A stretch of DNA of 64,000 bases. Origin: Enterococcus cecorum DSM 20682 = ATCC 43198. GTDB lineage: Bacteria > Bacillota > Bacilli > Lactobacillales > Enterococcaceae. Below are positions 37,190 through 47,195 of the stretch, piece by piece. Below the pieces are notes generated by a model, which was not told the DNA's origin, searched no databases, and worked only from the letters and a program-made list of their open reading frames with translations. Position 1 is the first letter of the stretch; the number at the start of each line of letters is the position of its first letter. The position numbers and the translations under genes were made by a program. Location of the stretch: NCBI RefSeq assembly GCF_000407565.1, contig NZ_ASWI01000003.1:62001-126000 (forward strand). Direction: 5' to 3'.

Positions 37190-37495
37190 TTAGATAATAT
37201 AAGCTAGCACAAAAAAGAGAACAGCCAGTAACAGTGCCAAAATAGCTGTTTGCTTCCTGCGTTGTTGCTGAAGTTGGGCCGGCATGTTTTCATTCACGAG
37301 TAATGCCAATTGCGTTTGATGGAAAATACCGATGCGCAGGGCTAAGATAAGCGCTAGAACACCTAAATCCAAGAAAAAAACAGCAATTGAAAGAACCTGC
37401 GTCAATTGTAGGATGATTAGCAGTACTATCATGCATACATAGCAAAGTTTTTCTATCATGACTAAGACTTCTTTCGTAAAAAATTTTTTATACAT
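37190..37495 (-). CDS. Small two-TM membrane protein, unknown function
   Basis: About 101 residues. Two long hydrophobic stretches (LCYVCMIVLLIILQL onward, and AILALLLAVLFFVLAYII at the end) flank a short polar region rich in Gln and Arg. This resembles small membrane proteins with cytoplasmic middle loops, but I do not recognise a family. The start is uncertain: ATG at 37495 (weak GGAT site) or at 37459 (AAAGAAG site). Confidence 0.55.
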   Translation of the reverse strand: MYKKFFTKEVLVMIEKLCYVCMIVLLIILQLTQVLSIAVFFLDLGVLALILALRIGIFHQTQLALLVNENMPAQLQQQRRKQTAILALLLAVLFFVLAYII

Positions 37496-37507
37496 ATATC
37501 CTATCAC

Positions 37508-37695
37508 TTTTCAATACACTTTCTCAACTCACTTTCATTTCATCCGCTGCTTTTCACTGCACTCCGCTGTCTTTTGCTGCACTCCACCACTTTTTGCGCG
37601 CGAATAGCCTCACGAATAATCCGAGTATCTTGGCTAGTTTATCTGGAAAAAGCTTATCCACTTATACCTTAAAAAGCTTCCTCACATTCCTAAGC
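37508..37695. repeat. Short direct repeats and a degenerate hairpin-repeat copy
   Basis: At about 37541-37598 a unit of 20-21 bases (CCGCTG.TTTT..CTGCACT) occurs twice and a third time in part. At about 37640-37692 the minus strand reads AGGAATGTGAGGAAGCTT, similar to the end signature of the gor/radA repeats (AGGATGTGAGGTAGCTT). No gene is visible here. Confidence 0.4.
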
Positions 37696-37743
37696 GTAAA
37701 AAAAGCTATTTTTCTCCGTTTGATTGAGAGAAAAATAGCTTTT
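37696..37743 (-). terminator. Terminator of the RmlC-like gene
   Basis: AAAAGCTATTTTTCTC pairs with GAGAAAAATAGCTTTT; T-rich on both sides. Confidence 0.85.
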
Positions 37744-37752
37744 AACAAATAC

Positions 37753-38310
37753 TTATCCAAGCACTTCTTTTAACGTAGGCGCCTTACTATCTTTTTCAGA
37801 AATTTGTTCGCGATTTTGTGCATCTATTGGAATTGGCCAACGAATATTTAAAGCTGCATCTAGTGGTGTAAGAGCGACACCCGACATTCCTGGCTGCCAT
37901 TCGTTGTCAAAGAAATACAAATATTCCGTATCTTCCAAAGCTTGGAATCCATTGCAAACACCTTGAGGGACAAAAACTTGCACACCTGGTTTTAAATCCA
38001 CTGTCACAACTTCTCTCTTGGTTGGACTATCTAAGCGCGTATCTACATACACACCAAAAGCCGAACCAAAAGCGACAGTAACTAGTTTTGCCATCGCCTC
38101 ACCATGTAGCCCACGAACAGCCCCTTTTTTCGTTCTAGTTAAATTAATCTGTTGCCAAGAAGAAAGTGTGTTAGGTAAAAAAGTTGTATATAGACTACCA
38201 CGGTATAATTCGCGTACAGTACCTCGATCATCAGTCACCGTTTTAGAACGAATAATCTTCAAACCAGCAATTTTAGATTCTTCCACCGTACAATCTTTCA
38301 ATTCAAACAT
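37753..38310 (-). CDS. RmlC-like cupin: dTDP-4-dehydrorhamnose 3,5-epimerase family, orphan
   Basis: 185 residues with the RmlC core: DDRGTVRELYR, NLTRTKKGAVRGLHGE, VYVDTR and VFVPQGVCNGFQALED. RmlC enzymes epimerise dTDP-4-keto-6-deoxyglucose on the way to rhamnose. The substrate loop usually reads GLHYQ and a later G.AHGF; here these are GLHGE and CNGF, so one conserved His is replaced and activity may differ. No rmlA, B or D lies nearby. Monocistronic with a strong terminator. Confidence 0.75.
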   Translation of the reverse strand: MFELKDCTVEESKIAGLKIIRSKTVTDDRGTVRELYRGSLYTTFLPNTLSSWQQINLTRTKKGAVRGLHGEAMAKLVTVAFGSAFGVYVDTRLDSPTKREVVTVDLKPGVQVFVPQGVCNGFQALEDTEYLYFFDNEWQPGMSGVALTPLDAALNIRWPIPIDAQNREQISEKDSKAPTLKEVLG

Positions 38311-38349
38311 CTAATCAACTCCAAAAATTTTCAAAATCATTTCTTCACT

Positions 38350-39456
38350 TTAGTTAATGCCGCGTCTTGAATGGGAAGGTTTGGCAAAAATCATGCGTCC
38401 AGCTGCCGTTTGTAAAGCAGAAGTTACCACCACTTCTAAGCGTTCATTCATATAATGTTGTCCGTCTTCTACCACGACCATCGTACCATCATCAAGATAA
38501 GCGACCCCTTGTTGACGCTCGGTCCCAGCTTTGACCACTTGGACTTCCATCGTTTCTCCTGGAATCACGACAGGTTTGACCGCATTGGCTAATTCATTGA
38601 TATTCAACACAGGGACATTTTGAAATTCTGAAACTTTATTTAAATTAAAATCATTCGTAACCACGATACCATCCAATAATTTTGCTAGCTTGATTAACTT
38701 GCTGTCAACTTCAGAAATCTCTTCAAAATCGCCCTCGTACATCTCAACGGCAATGTCTTCTTCTTTTTGTAAAGCATTTAAAATATCTAAGCCCCGGCGG
38801 CCACGCACTCGCTTCAAACTGTCTCCTGAATCCGCAATATATTGTAACTCATATAACACGAAATTAGGAATCAGCAAAACACCTTCTAAAAATCCAGATT
38901 TGGCAATATCGTAAATCCGACCATCAATAATCACACTCGTATCTAAAATCTTATACTTGTGGAAATGGTCTTCAATTTTACGATCAAGCATCTGTTGTTC
39001 CACTTTGTTTTCAGATTTTTTGGTCTTAATATTGAGTAACTTTTTCCACTCCTCAATTCGCGTCGTTCCGATACGAAAACCAAAATAACCAAAAATCACC
39101 ATCAAAATAACTGGCATAAAACCTGTTACGAACGGAATATTCCAGTTATAAAGAGGAATGGACAAAATCGCCCCTAAAACCAGACCGATAATCGTACCAA
39201 GTGTGCCAAATAATAGGTACATCAGGCTGAATTCGCTCAGTTTCTTTTCAATTTTTTGAATTCCTGTTGCAATGCTGTCGGCTAATAATAATGATAAAAT
39301 AAAGAAAACAATTGCTCCGATTAAGCCGTTGGTCACATTGTTATTCAACATCATATTCTTATCTTGTTGTAATGCTTGCCAGGCATAAGGTAGTAAGGAA
39401 ATCCCTAGTGTCGTTCCAGCAAGCACGAATAAAATATTAATAATTCGTCGCTGCAT
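38350..39456 (-). CDS. yacL: YacL: membrane PIN/TRAM-domain protein
   Basis: 368 residues. About four N-terminal membrane segments (~5-125) are followed by a PIN nuclease-like domain (DTSVIIDGRIYDIAKSG, VVTNDFNLNKV) and a C-terminal TRAM RNA-binding domain (GETMEVQVVKAGTE, GTMVVVEDG). The family lies next to radA in Firmicutes; its role is not settled but the domains suggest RNA binding or cleavage at the membrane. Confidence 0.9.
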   Translation of the reverse strand: MQRRIINILFVLAGTTLGISLLPYAWQALQQDKNMMLNNNVTNGLIGAIVFFILSLLLADSIATGIQKIEKKLSEFSLMYLLFGTLGTIIGLVLGAILSIPLYNWNIPFVTGFMPVILMVIFGYFGFRIGTTRIEEWKKLLNIKTKKSENKVEQQMLDRKIEDHFHKYKILDTSVIIDGRIYDIAKSGFLEGVLLIPNFVLYELQYIADSGDSLKRVRGRRGLDILNALQKEEDIAVEMYEGDFEEISEVDSKLIKLAKLLDGIVVTNDFNLNKVSEFQNVPVLNINELANAVKPVVIPGETMEVQVVKAGTERQQGVAYLDDGTMVVVEDGQHYMNERLEVVVTSALQTAAGRMIFAKPSHSRRGIN

Positions 39457-39519
39457 ACTTTAATCTCCCTTGTTCAAGTATTTTGCGGACACTCAGCATA
39501 AGCCAAGCATCCTTGGTGT

Positions 39520-39655
39520 AATCTGTGCTTGGTAGCTAGACATTTTGAAAATTCGCCCCGCCGATTGAGAAAATCTTTAATTCTGACTGATTTTCTCATC
39601 GGTGGGTATACACGAATTTTCTCATGTCTGACCAAGCTACCTCACATCCTTATTC
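39520..39655 (-). repeat. Dispersed hairpin repeat, copy 2 (3' flank of radA)
   Basis: Read on the minus strand from the radA stop: AGGATGTGAGGTAGCTTGG, AGACAT, GAAAATTC, CCACCGATGAGAAAATC, a loop, then the matching strands GATTTTCTCAATCGGCGG, GAATTTTC, ATGTCT and AGCTACC. It shares its plan with copy 1 at 5578-5692, while several paired bases differ in both strands together. Confidence 0.75.
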
Positions 39656-41026
39656 TTAGCCAAAGACTTTTTTCATCGTTTCAGCCAAAGTAGAAACCCC
39701 GATAACTTCAATACCCGCTGGAATTTCTAAATTAGCTAAATTATTTTTAGGTACAAATACCCGTTTAAAGCCTAACTTTTGCACTTCTTTGATGCGTTGT
39801 TCGATGGCATTGACGCGTCTGATTTCACCGGTCAAGCCAATTTCACCGATAAAACAATCCGTTGCCTGGGTGCCTTTTTCCTTGTAACTAGAGGCAATAC
39901 TCACCGCAATAGCTAAATCGATTGCTGGCTCGTTTAGCTTCACACCACCGGCTGCTTTTAAATAGGCATCTTGATTTTGCAATAACATTCCAGCGCGCTT
40001 TTCCAAGACCGCCATAATTAAAGATACCCGATTAAAGTCTAGACCTGTCGTGGTACGCTTGGCATTTCCAAACATGGTGGGTGTAATCAACGCTTGAATC
40101 TCCACTAATAATGGGCGCGTTCCTTCCATCGTCACCACGATTGCCGAACCAGTCGCTCCTTGCAGACGTTCTTCTAAAAAGACTTGCGAAGGATTGATGA
40201 CTTCATGCAACCCATCTTCATGCATCTCGAAAATGCCGATTTCATTGGTCGAACCGAAACGATTTTTCACCGCACGTAAAATTCTAAAGGACTGTTGGCG
40301 TTCTCCTTCAAAATATAACACGGTATCAACCATGTGTTCTAACATTCTAGGACCTGCTAGTGCCCCTTCTTTTGTCACATGACCAACGATAAAAATGGCA
40401 ATCTGATTACTCTTAGCAATGCGCATCAACTCAGCGGTGGTTTCGCGAACCTGACTGACACTTCCCGCCACAGAAGAAATGCTTGGCTGAATCATGGTTT
40501 GAATCGAATCAATAATCACATAATCAGGCGAAAGTTGTTCGATGGCTTGACGAATGGCCTCCATATCATTTTCCGCATAGACATAAAAGGACTCATGCAA
40601 GACCCCTAGACGTTCCGCACGCATCTTGATTTGCTCGGCACTTTCTTCACCTGAGACGTACAAGACTTTCCCGTGGGCTTTGGTTAGCTGCTCGGATACT
40701 TGTAATAACAGTGTCGACTTGCCAATACCCGGATCGCCTCCTAGTAAAATCAAGGAACCTGGCACCACGCCGCCACCTAGCACGCGATTCAACTCACCAA
40801 TTTCTGTTTGGACGCACGGTGTTTTTTTCGGCACCACTTCGGTAATTTTGGTTGGTTGGCTCTTGATTCCGGTAAACGAAACAGCTTGACGGACATCGGT
40901 GGTATTTTCGATTTTGACTTCCATCATCGAGTTCCAACTATTACAATTCGGACATTTCCCTAAATAACGTGGGGAAATATAGCCACAATGTTGACACTCA
41001 AATTGTGTTTTTGCTTTTTTTGCCAC
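39656..41026 (-). CDS. radA: DNA repair protein RadA
   Basis: 456 residues. N-terminal zinc finger ([18 protein letters not shown]), RecA-like ATPase with Walker [11 protein letters not shown], the RadA-specific [11 protein letters not shown] motif and a C-terminal Lon-protease-like domain. It is a branch-migration helicase working with RecA in recombination and transformation. It lies 12 bases after the dUTPase gene, the common dut-radA-yacL order. The stop is followed at once by a hairpin repeat. Confidence 0.96.
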   Translation of the reverse strand: MAKKAKTQFECQHCGYISPRYLGKCPNCNSWNSMMEVKIENTTDVRQAVSFTGIKSQPTKITEVVPKKTPCVQTEIGELNRVLGGGVVPGSLILLGGDPGIGKSTLLLQVSEQLTKAHGKVLYVSGEESAEQIKMRAERLGVLHESFYVYAENDMEAIRQAIEQLSPDYVIIDSIQTMIQPSISSVAGSVSQVRETTAELMRIAKSNQIAIFIVGHVTKEGALAGPRMLEHMVDTVLYFEGERQQSFRILRAVKNRFGSTNEIGIFEMHEDGLHEVINPSQVFLEERLQGATGSAIVVTMEGTRPLLVEIQALITPTMFGNAKRTTTGLDFNRVSLIMAVLEKRAGMLLQNQDAYLKAAGGVKLNEPAIDLAIAVSIASSYKEKGTQATDCFIGEIGLTGEIRRVNAIEQRIKEVQKLGFKRVFVPKNNLANLEIPAGIEVIGVSTLAETMKKVFG

Positions 41027-41038
41027 TGAAATCCACCT

Positions 41039-41560
41039 TTACTCTTGATTAGAAGAACCAAATCCACCGGTGCGCGTACTCATCGTTTCATCTTGGTCGG
41101 CTTTTAAAAATGGTAGGAAAATCCCTTGACCGATGCGTTCTCCTTTTTTGATTGTCACATCTGTTACACCAAAATTCACAAATTGAAACATGATATGGCC
41201 TTCGTTATCAGGATTGTTATAATAATCTGCATCAATGACCCCCACCCCGTTGGCCAATAACAAAAAGCGCTTCAACGGATTGCTTGAACGATTGGCCAGT
41301 TGTAAAAATTCATCTGTTGGCATATAAGCTTTAATCCCTGTTGGCACTAAGGTTGGTTTGAGTGTTTGTTGGGCTTTTTGAGCATCAAATAGTAAGTTTT
41401 TAATGGTCATCAAGCCAGCGCCACTTTTCCAAATGCTAGGAATCACTACATCTTCAGCCGCTTCAAAATCATAGCCAGCAGCTTGATGGGTCGCCCGGAC
41501 TGGTAAATGTAGGCCTTGGTCTTGATACTTTGTGATAATTTCAAATCCTCGCTTGCTAAT
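41039..41560 (-). CDS. dut: dUTP diphosphatase with a probable ATT start codon
   Basis: 173 residues when read from ATT. All five trimeric dUTPase motifs are present: [29 protein letters not shown] and the C-terminal RTGGFGSSN. It converts dUTP to dUMP and keeps uracil out of DNA. The first ATG/GTG inside the frame (GTG at 41446) would remove motif 1. An AAAGGAGG site stands 8 bases before ATT AGC AAG CGA, which aligns with the M.KRGFE start of relatives. So either ATT is used or the start codon is mutated. Confidence 0.8.
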   Translation of the reverse strand: MSKRGFEIITKYQDQGLHLPVRATHQAAGYDFEAAEDVVIPSIWKSGAGLMTIKNLLFDAQKAQQTLKPTLVPTGIKAYMPTDEFLQLANRSSNPLKRFLLLANGVGVIDADYYNNPDNEGHIMFQFVNFGVTDVTIKKGERIGQGIFLPFLKADQDETMSTRTGGFGSSNQE

Positions 41561-41782
41561 CGTAAGGACCTCCTTTTAAATAATCATTGAATAAGTATAT
41601 TTTAACATATCGGCGGCAATTTATCGCTAAAACGCTTCTATTTTTATGGATAATTTTAAATTTGGATAAAATTACTCAAATGAATGGCGCTTTTTTGGAT
41701 AAAATGACAAGACTAGATTGCAGATTGCTTTTCGATTGTATGACGATTAAAATGGAGAAAAAGACGAAAAAGGAGGGTCAAA

Positions 41783-42474
41783 ATGAATCCAACCGACAAG
41801 CTGATGGATAAGTATCATCTTTCTTTGCACGAATCGCAATTTTTACTCAAAAATAATCTTGTCACTTGGATTTATCAGGCTGGAAAGTTTGAAAATCTAA
41901 AAGCCACTCCTTTACAAATCAAACAAATCATCAAATATAATCAGGCAAAAGATGTCGCTGTGGATGAAGTCCTCACCATCGTTCATTTAAAACGCGGCTT
42001 TGAGTATTTGCTAAAAGCGACGGATGAACCTTTACTGGAAAAAGCAAAAAAAATAAACGCAATTGTTGCTAGTGAAGATGCCTTATTTCCGGGACGAATT
42101 CGCAATGGAGGAGTCGAGGTCAGCACATTACAAGGAAAATATATCCCTAAATTGAAAGATGAAGCAACTATCCAATCTGATTTTCAAAAATTATTAGATA
42201 GCGATTATTCTATCACCGAAAAAGCCCTACGATTATTTCTGTATATGAGCAAAAATCAAATCTTTTGGGATGGAAATAAAGATGCGCACTGATTTCAGCC
42301 AATGCGTTGATGTACAAATATGGCATGGGACTATTATCCATTCCTGAAACTGATTTTATCACTTTCAATAAATATCTATCCAATTACTACCACAGCGACC
42401 AGGCTAGTCAAGAAAAAAAGCTGTTTCATTTTATGTATGATCACTGTATCCTTGGCATTGACTACCAATCTTAA
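41783..42474 (+). pseudogene. Fic/DOC-family gene, frameshifted in the catalytic motif
   Basis: The first frame runs 169 residues from MNPTDKLMDKYHLSLHESQF to IFWDGNKDAH and stops. The next frame picks up with ALISANALMYKYGMGLLSIP and ends at 42474. The Fic core DGNKR(T/C)A is broken exactly at the Arg; restoring one A in the run AAA (42278-42280) gives DGNKRCALISAN. Fic proteins transfer AMP to targets. As it stands the C-terminal third is lost. AGGAGG precedes the ATG. Confidence 0.75.
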
Positions 42475-42486
42475 ACAAACGTATTT

Positions 42487-42522
42487 AGCAGATTCCTAAT
42501 TGATTGGGAATCTGCTTTTCTT
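42487..42522 (+). terminator. Terminator behind the Fic pseudogene
   Basis: AGCAGATTCC pairs with GGGAATCTGCT, then a T-rich run. Confidence 0.75.
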
Positions 42523-42604
42523 CAACAATTTGCAAAAAATGCATGACGAACGGGCGATTTTAGCGTAAAATGGATACAATCAATAATAAAGGAAAGATTA
42601 CGAA

Positions 42605-43411
42605 ATGATTCGAGAAAAGTTAAAAAATAGCAAGCGAATTGTCATTAAGATAGGAACAAGTTCACTGATTTACCCAAATGGCAATATTAATTTATCTAGT
42701 ATTGATGCGTTGGCCTTTGTCTTAGCTGATTTGAGCAACCAAGGAAAAGAAATCCTCCTCGTCACTTCTGGTGCAATTGGTGTTGGAATGAATCAGTTGC
42801 AGTTAAAGACGCGACCTAGCACAATTCCTGAGCAACAAGCCGTCGCCAGTCTCGGGCAAGCCACTTTGATGAACATTTATTCCCAACGTCTCGCAAGTTA
42901 TGGCAAGTTAGCTGGCCAAGTCTTACTTACACGCGATGTGATTGAATATCCGGAAAGCCGCAAAAATGTTACCAACACCCTGGAACAACTTTTGCAGATG
43001 AAGATTATTCCGATTATCAATGAAAATGACACCGTTTCGGTCGATGAATTGGATCACTTGACGAAATTTGGCGATAATGACCAACTGTCTGCCATCGTCG
43101 CACAATTAACCCATGCGGACCTATTAGTGATGCTATCAGATATTGATGGTTTTTACTCCGATAATCCAAACACCAATCCTGAAGCTACCTTGCACCACCA
43201 TATCAGCGAAATCACGCCGGAAATCACCCAGCAAGCCGGTGGCAAAGGCAGTCAATTTGGCACAGGCGGTATGGCAAGTAAACTCAAAGCTGCCAAACGC
43301 ATTTTGGACCATGATTTAGCCATGGTATTAGCCAACGGAAAACAGCCGAAAATCATTTTTGACATTATTGAGGGTGCACCGATTGGAACACTATTTATGA
43401 AAAATAACTAA
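42605..43411 (+). CDS. proB: Glutamate 5-kinase
   Basis: 268 residues, the short form without a PUA domain. Kinase marks: VIKIGTSSLIYPNGN, LVTSGAIGVGMNQL, IINENDTVSVDEL and KFGDNDQLSAIVA. It phosphorylates glutamate in the first step of proline synthesis. A GGAAAG site precedes the ATG; 15 bases separate it from proA, so both form one operon. A proC gene is not in the window. Confidence 0.96.
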   Translation: MIREKLKNSKRIVIKIGTSSLIYPNGNINLSSIDALAFVLADLSNQGKEILLVTSGAIGVGMNQLQLKTRPSTIPEQQAVASLGQATLMNIYSQRLASYGKLAGQVLLTRDVIEYPESRKNVTNTLEQLLQMKIIPIINENDTVSVDELDHLTKFGDNDQLSAIVAQLTHADLLVMLSDIDGFYSDNPNTNPEATLHHHISEITPEITQQAGGKGSQFGTGGMASKLKAAKRILDHDLAMVLANGKQPKIIFDIIEGAPIGTLFMKNN

Positions 43412-43426
43412 TGAGGAGGAGATTCG

Positions 43427-44674
43427 ATGACAGATATTCAAATGTTAGGACAAACAGCTAAAGCAAGCACCAGTCAACTCAGTCTGCTTTCGACCAAAGA
43501 AAAAAATCAAATTTTAAACCAAATGGCTGAGGCACTGGAAGCAAACACCCAAAAAATTATCGCCGCGAACCAAAAAGACTTAGCCAAAGCCGATGATTAC
43601 GGGATTAAAGAAACGATGAAGGACCGCTTGAGATTAGATGAAGCGCGTATTCAAGAGATGGCTAACGGAATTCGCCAAGTTGCAACTTTACCCGATCCAA
43701 TTGGCAATGTCGATAAAATGTGGCAAAATGCCGATGAACTCATGATTGGTGCCAAACGCGTGCCCCTAGGTGTGGTCGGCATGATTTATGAATCTCGTCC
43801 AAATGTAACAACCGATGCGGCGAGTCTGTGCTTTAAAACAGGCAATGCGGTCATCTTGCGTGGAGGAAAAGAAGCCTTCTACTCTAATCAGTTATTGGTG
43901 GAAATTATGCAAGCAGTCTTAGCACAAAACGACATTCATCCTGGGGCGATTCAGTTTGTGGATGATATCTCTCGGGAAGTTGTACAAGAGATGATGCGCC
44001 TCAATGACTATCTAGATGTCTTAATTCCACGTGGGGGCGCTGGTCTGATTCAAAACGTGAAAAATCATGCGACGGTCCCTGTAATTGAAACGGGAACTGG
44101 GAATAATCACGTCTACATTGATAAAGATGCGAACTTGGAGATGGCGGTGAAGATTACCATGAACGCGAAAACACAACGTCCATCCGTATGTAATGCGATT
44201 GAAACTTTACTAGTCCACAAAGACATTGCCTCAGAAGTCTTACCTATGTTGGAAAAAGAATTATTAGCAAAAAATGTCGAAATTCGTGCCGATCAAAAAG
44301 CCCTAGCCTATCTCACGCAAGCAAGTGAAGCAACGGAAACGGATTGGGAAACCGAATTTTTGGACTATATTTTAGCCATTAAGGTAGTCGATTCTCTTGA
44401 AGAAGCAATCGCCCATATCAACCAATACAACACCAAACACTCTGAAGCTATTGTGACCGAAAATTATAGTGTCGCTCAAAAATTCTTAAATGAAGTCGAT
44501 GCCGCGGCGGTCTATGTCAATGCCTCTACCCGCTTTACAGATGGCTTTGTCTTTGGTTTTGGTGCAGAAATCGGTATCTCTACGCAAAAACTTCACGCGC
44601 GAGGACCCATGGGATTAGACGCACTTACCTCGATTAAATACATCATCTACGGTCAAGATCAAGTGAGAAATTAA
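43427..44674 (+). CDS. proA: Glutamate-5-semialdehyde dehydrogenase
   Basis: 415 residues. Marks of the family: VPLGVVGMIYESRPNVTTDA, ILRGGKEA, the catalytic Cys in QRPSVCNAIETLL and the C-terminal GFGAEIGISTQKLHARGPMG. It reduces glutamyl phosphate to the semialdehyde that cyclises to pyrroline-5-carboxylate. AGGAGGAG precedes the ATG. Ends at a terminator shared with the convergent beta-glucosidase gene. Confidence 0.97.
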   Translation: MTDIQMLGQTAKASTSQLSLLSTKEKNQILNQMAEALEANTQKIIAANQKDLAKADDYGIKETMKDRLRLDEARIQEMANGIRQVATLPDPIGNVDKMWQNADELMIGAKRVPLGVVGMIYESRPNVTTDAASLCFKTGNAVILRGGKEAFYSNQLLVEIMQAVLAQNDIHPGAIQFVDDISREVVQEMMRLNDYLDVLIPRGGAGLIQNVKNHATVPVIETGTGNNHVYIDKDANLEMAVKITMNAKTQRPSVCNAIETLLVHKDIASEVLPMLEKELLAKNVEIRADQKALAYLTQASEATETDWETEFLDYILAIKVVDSLEEAIAHINQYNTKHSEAIVTENYSVAQKFLNEVDAAAVYVNASTRFTDGFVFGFGAEIGISTQKLHARGPMGLDALTSIKYIIYGQDQVRN

Positions 44675-44678
44675 GCAT

Positions 44679-44716
44679 AAAAAAGAGGGTTGTCAAAAAT
44701 TGACAATCCTCTTTTA
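44679..44716. terminator. Bidirectional terminator between proA and the GH1 gene
   Basis: AAAAGAGGGTTGTCA pairs with TGACAATCCTCTTTT over a short loop. Confidence 0.9.
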
Positions 44717-44720
44717 TGTT

Positions 44721-46241
<1,521 letters not shown>

Positions 46242-46280
46242 CTATTTTACCTTTTCTTAGTTTAATAGGTCAAGGGGTTC

Positions 46281-46308
46281 AATTAAATTTGTTGGGACAA
46301 ATTTAATT
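46281..46308. promoter_or_regulatory. Perfect inverted repeat, probable GntR operator
   Basis: Arms AATTAAATTTGT and ACAAATTTAATT pair perfectly over 12 bases around TGGG. It contains TTGGGACAAATT, a one-base variant of the TTGGTACAAATT at the two other PTS promoters. It sits between the divergent GH1 and GntR promoters, 8 bases upstream of the GH1 -35. Confidence 0.7.
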
Positions 46309-46382
46309 TTTTGGTAGCGTTTTAACAATATTGTGTTATAATTAATGTATAACAAAAGAAAAAAGGCAGGTGTCAAAAAAAA

Positions 46383-47096
46383 ATGGCTCTCAAATATCAA
46401 GAAGTCGCTAAGGATTTAGCACATAAAATATTTACTAAAGCGTATACAGATAAGCTACCTAGCGAAGGAGAATTGCTAGAAGAGTATGAAGTAAGCCGTA
46501 ATACAATTCGTAACGCACTTGGAATTCTTTATAACCAAGGACTTATTAAGCGAATTCAAGGAAGTGGTTACTTTATCACACAACCACTTCACAATAACAC
46601 GACTATTATGAATATGGCGAATAAATCCGGACATAACCAAATAGGCAATCCTCTTTTTGTTTACTCAAAAGTATTACACTTGGAAGTTATACCTGCAAAT
46701 GAAGAAATTGCTAAATATCTAAATTGTTCAATGGGTGAGCTTGTATACTATGTCCAACGGCTAAGATATACAGAAAAAGAGTTGATCTGTTTAGAAAATG
46801 CCTATTACCTTAAATCAGTTATTCCTTATTTATCAGCTGAAATATGCGAAAAATCGATTTTCCAATTTATATTTCAACATTATAATGTCTCTGTTCAACG
46901 TGGAGATGAATACATTTCGATTCATTATATTACTGATGAAGAAGCTGCATTAACTGGTAGCGAATCAGGGCAGGCTACGATTCAGGTAGAGGAAATAAAT
47001 TACTTAAAAAATGAACAAGCTTTTAACTATTCGATATCCTATTACTTCCAAAAAGAACTATCTATATACTTCCATGTTAGTAACTATTTACATTAA
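46383..47096 (+). CDS. GntR-family regulator (HutC/UTRA type) of the beta-glucoside genes
   Basis: 237 residues. N-terminal winged HTH (~5-70; LPSEGELLEEYEVSRNTIRN) and C-terminal UTRA ligand domain (~85-230; LECLNCSM is not seen, but GELVYYVQRLRY and the aromatic tail are UTRA-like). Such regulators sense phosphorylated sugars. It is divergent from a GH1 gene and close to the PTS genes; the shared operator motif supports it as their repressor. Own terminator. Confidence 0.88.
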   Translation: MALKYQEVAKDLAHKIFTKAYTDKLPSEGELLEEYEVSRNTIRNALGILYNQGLIKRIQGSGYFITQPLHNNTTIMNMANKSGHNQIGNPLFVYSKVLHLEVIPANEEIAKYLNCSMGELVYYVQRLRYTEKELICLENAYYLKSVIPYLSAEICEKSIFQFIFQHYNVSVQRGDEYISIHYITDEEAALTGSESGQATIQVEEINYLKNEQAFNYSISYYFQKELSIYFHVSNYLH

Positions 47097-47101
47097 TATC
47101 T

Positions 47102-47133
47102 TAACTTCTCGTTTTATAATGAGAAGTTTTTTT
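47102..47133 (+). terminator. Terminator of the GntR gene
   Basis: AACTTCTC pairs with GAGAAGTT, then T-run. Confidence 0.85.
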
Positions 47134-47138
47134 ATGTA

Positions 47139-47176
47139 AAAAAAGAGATAGCCCAGATATTGAGCTATCTCTTTTA
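47139..47176 (-). terminator. Terminator of the EIIC operon
   Basis: AAAGAGATAGC.CA pairs with TG.GCTATCTCTTT; A-run and T-run on both sides. Confidence 0.85.
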
Positions 47177-47195
47177 TTATTGAACAAATTCAGCA

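Noticed and set aside
41587-41811. Plus-strand open frame before the Fic gene
   Set aside because: Overlaps the real start of the Fic gene, has low-complexity composition and no ribosome site.
44028-44040. Second parS site (TTCCACGTGGGG in proA)
   Set aside because: Only the CACGTG core and two flanking bases match; it lies in conserved proA coding sequence.
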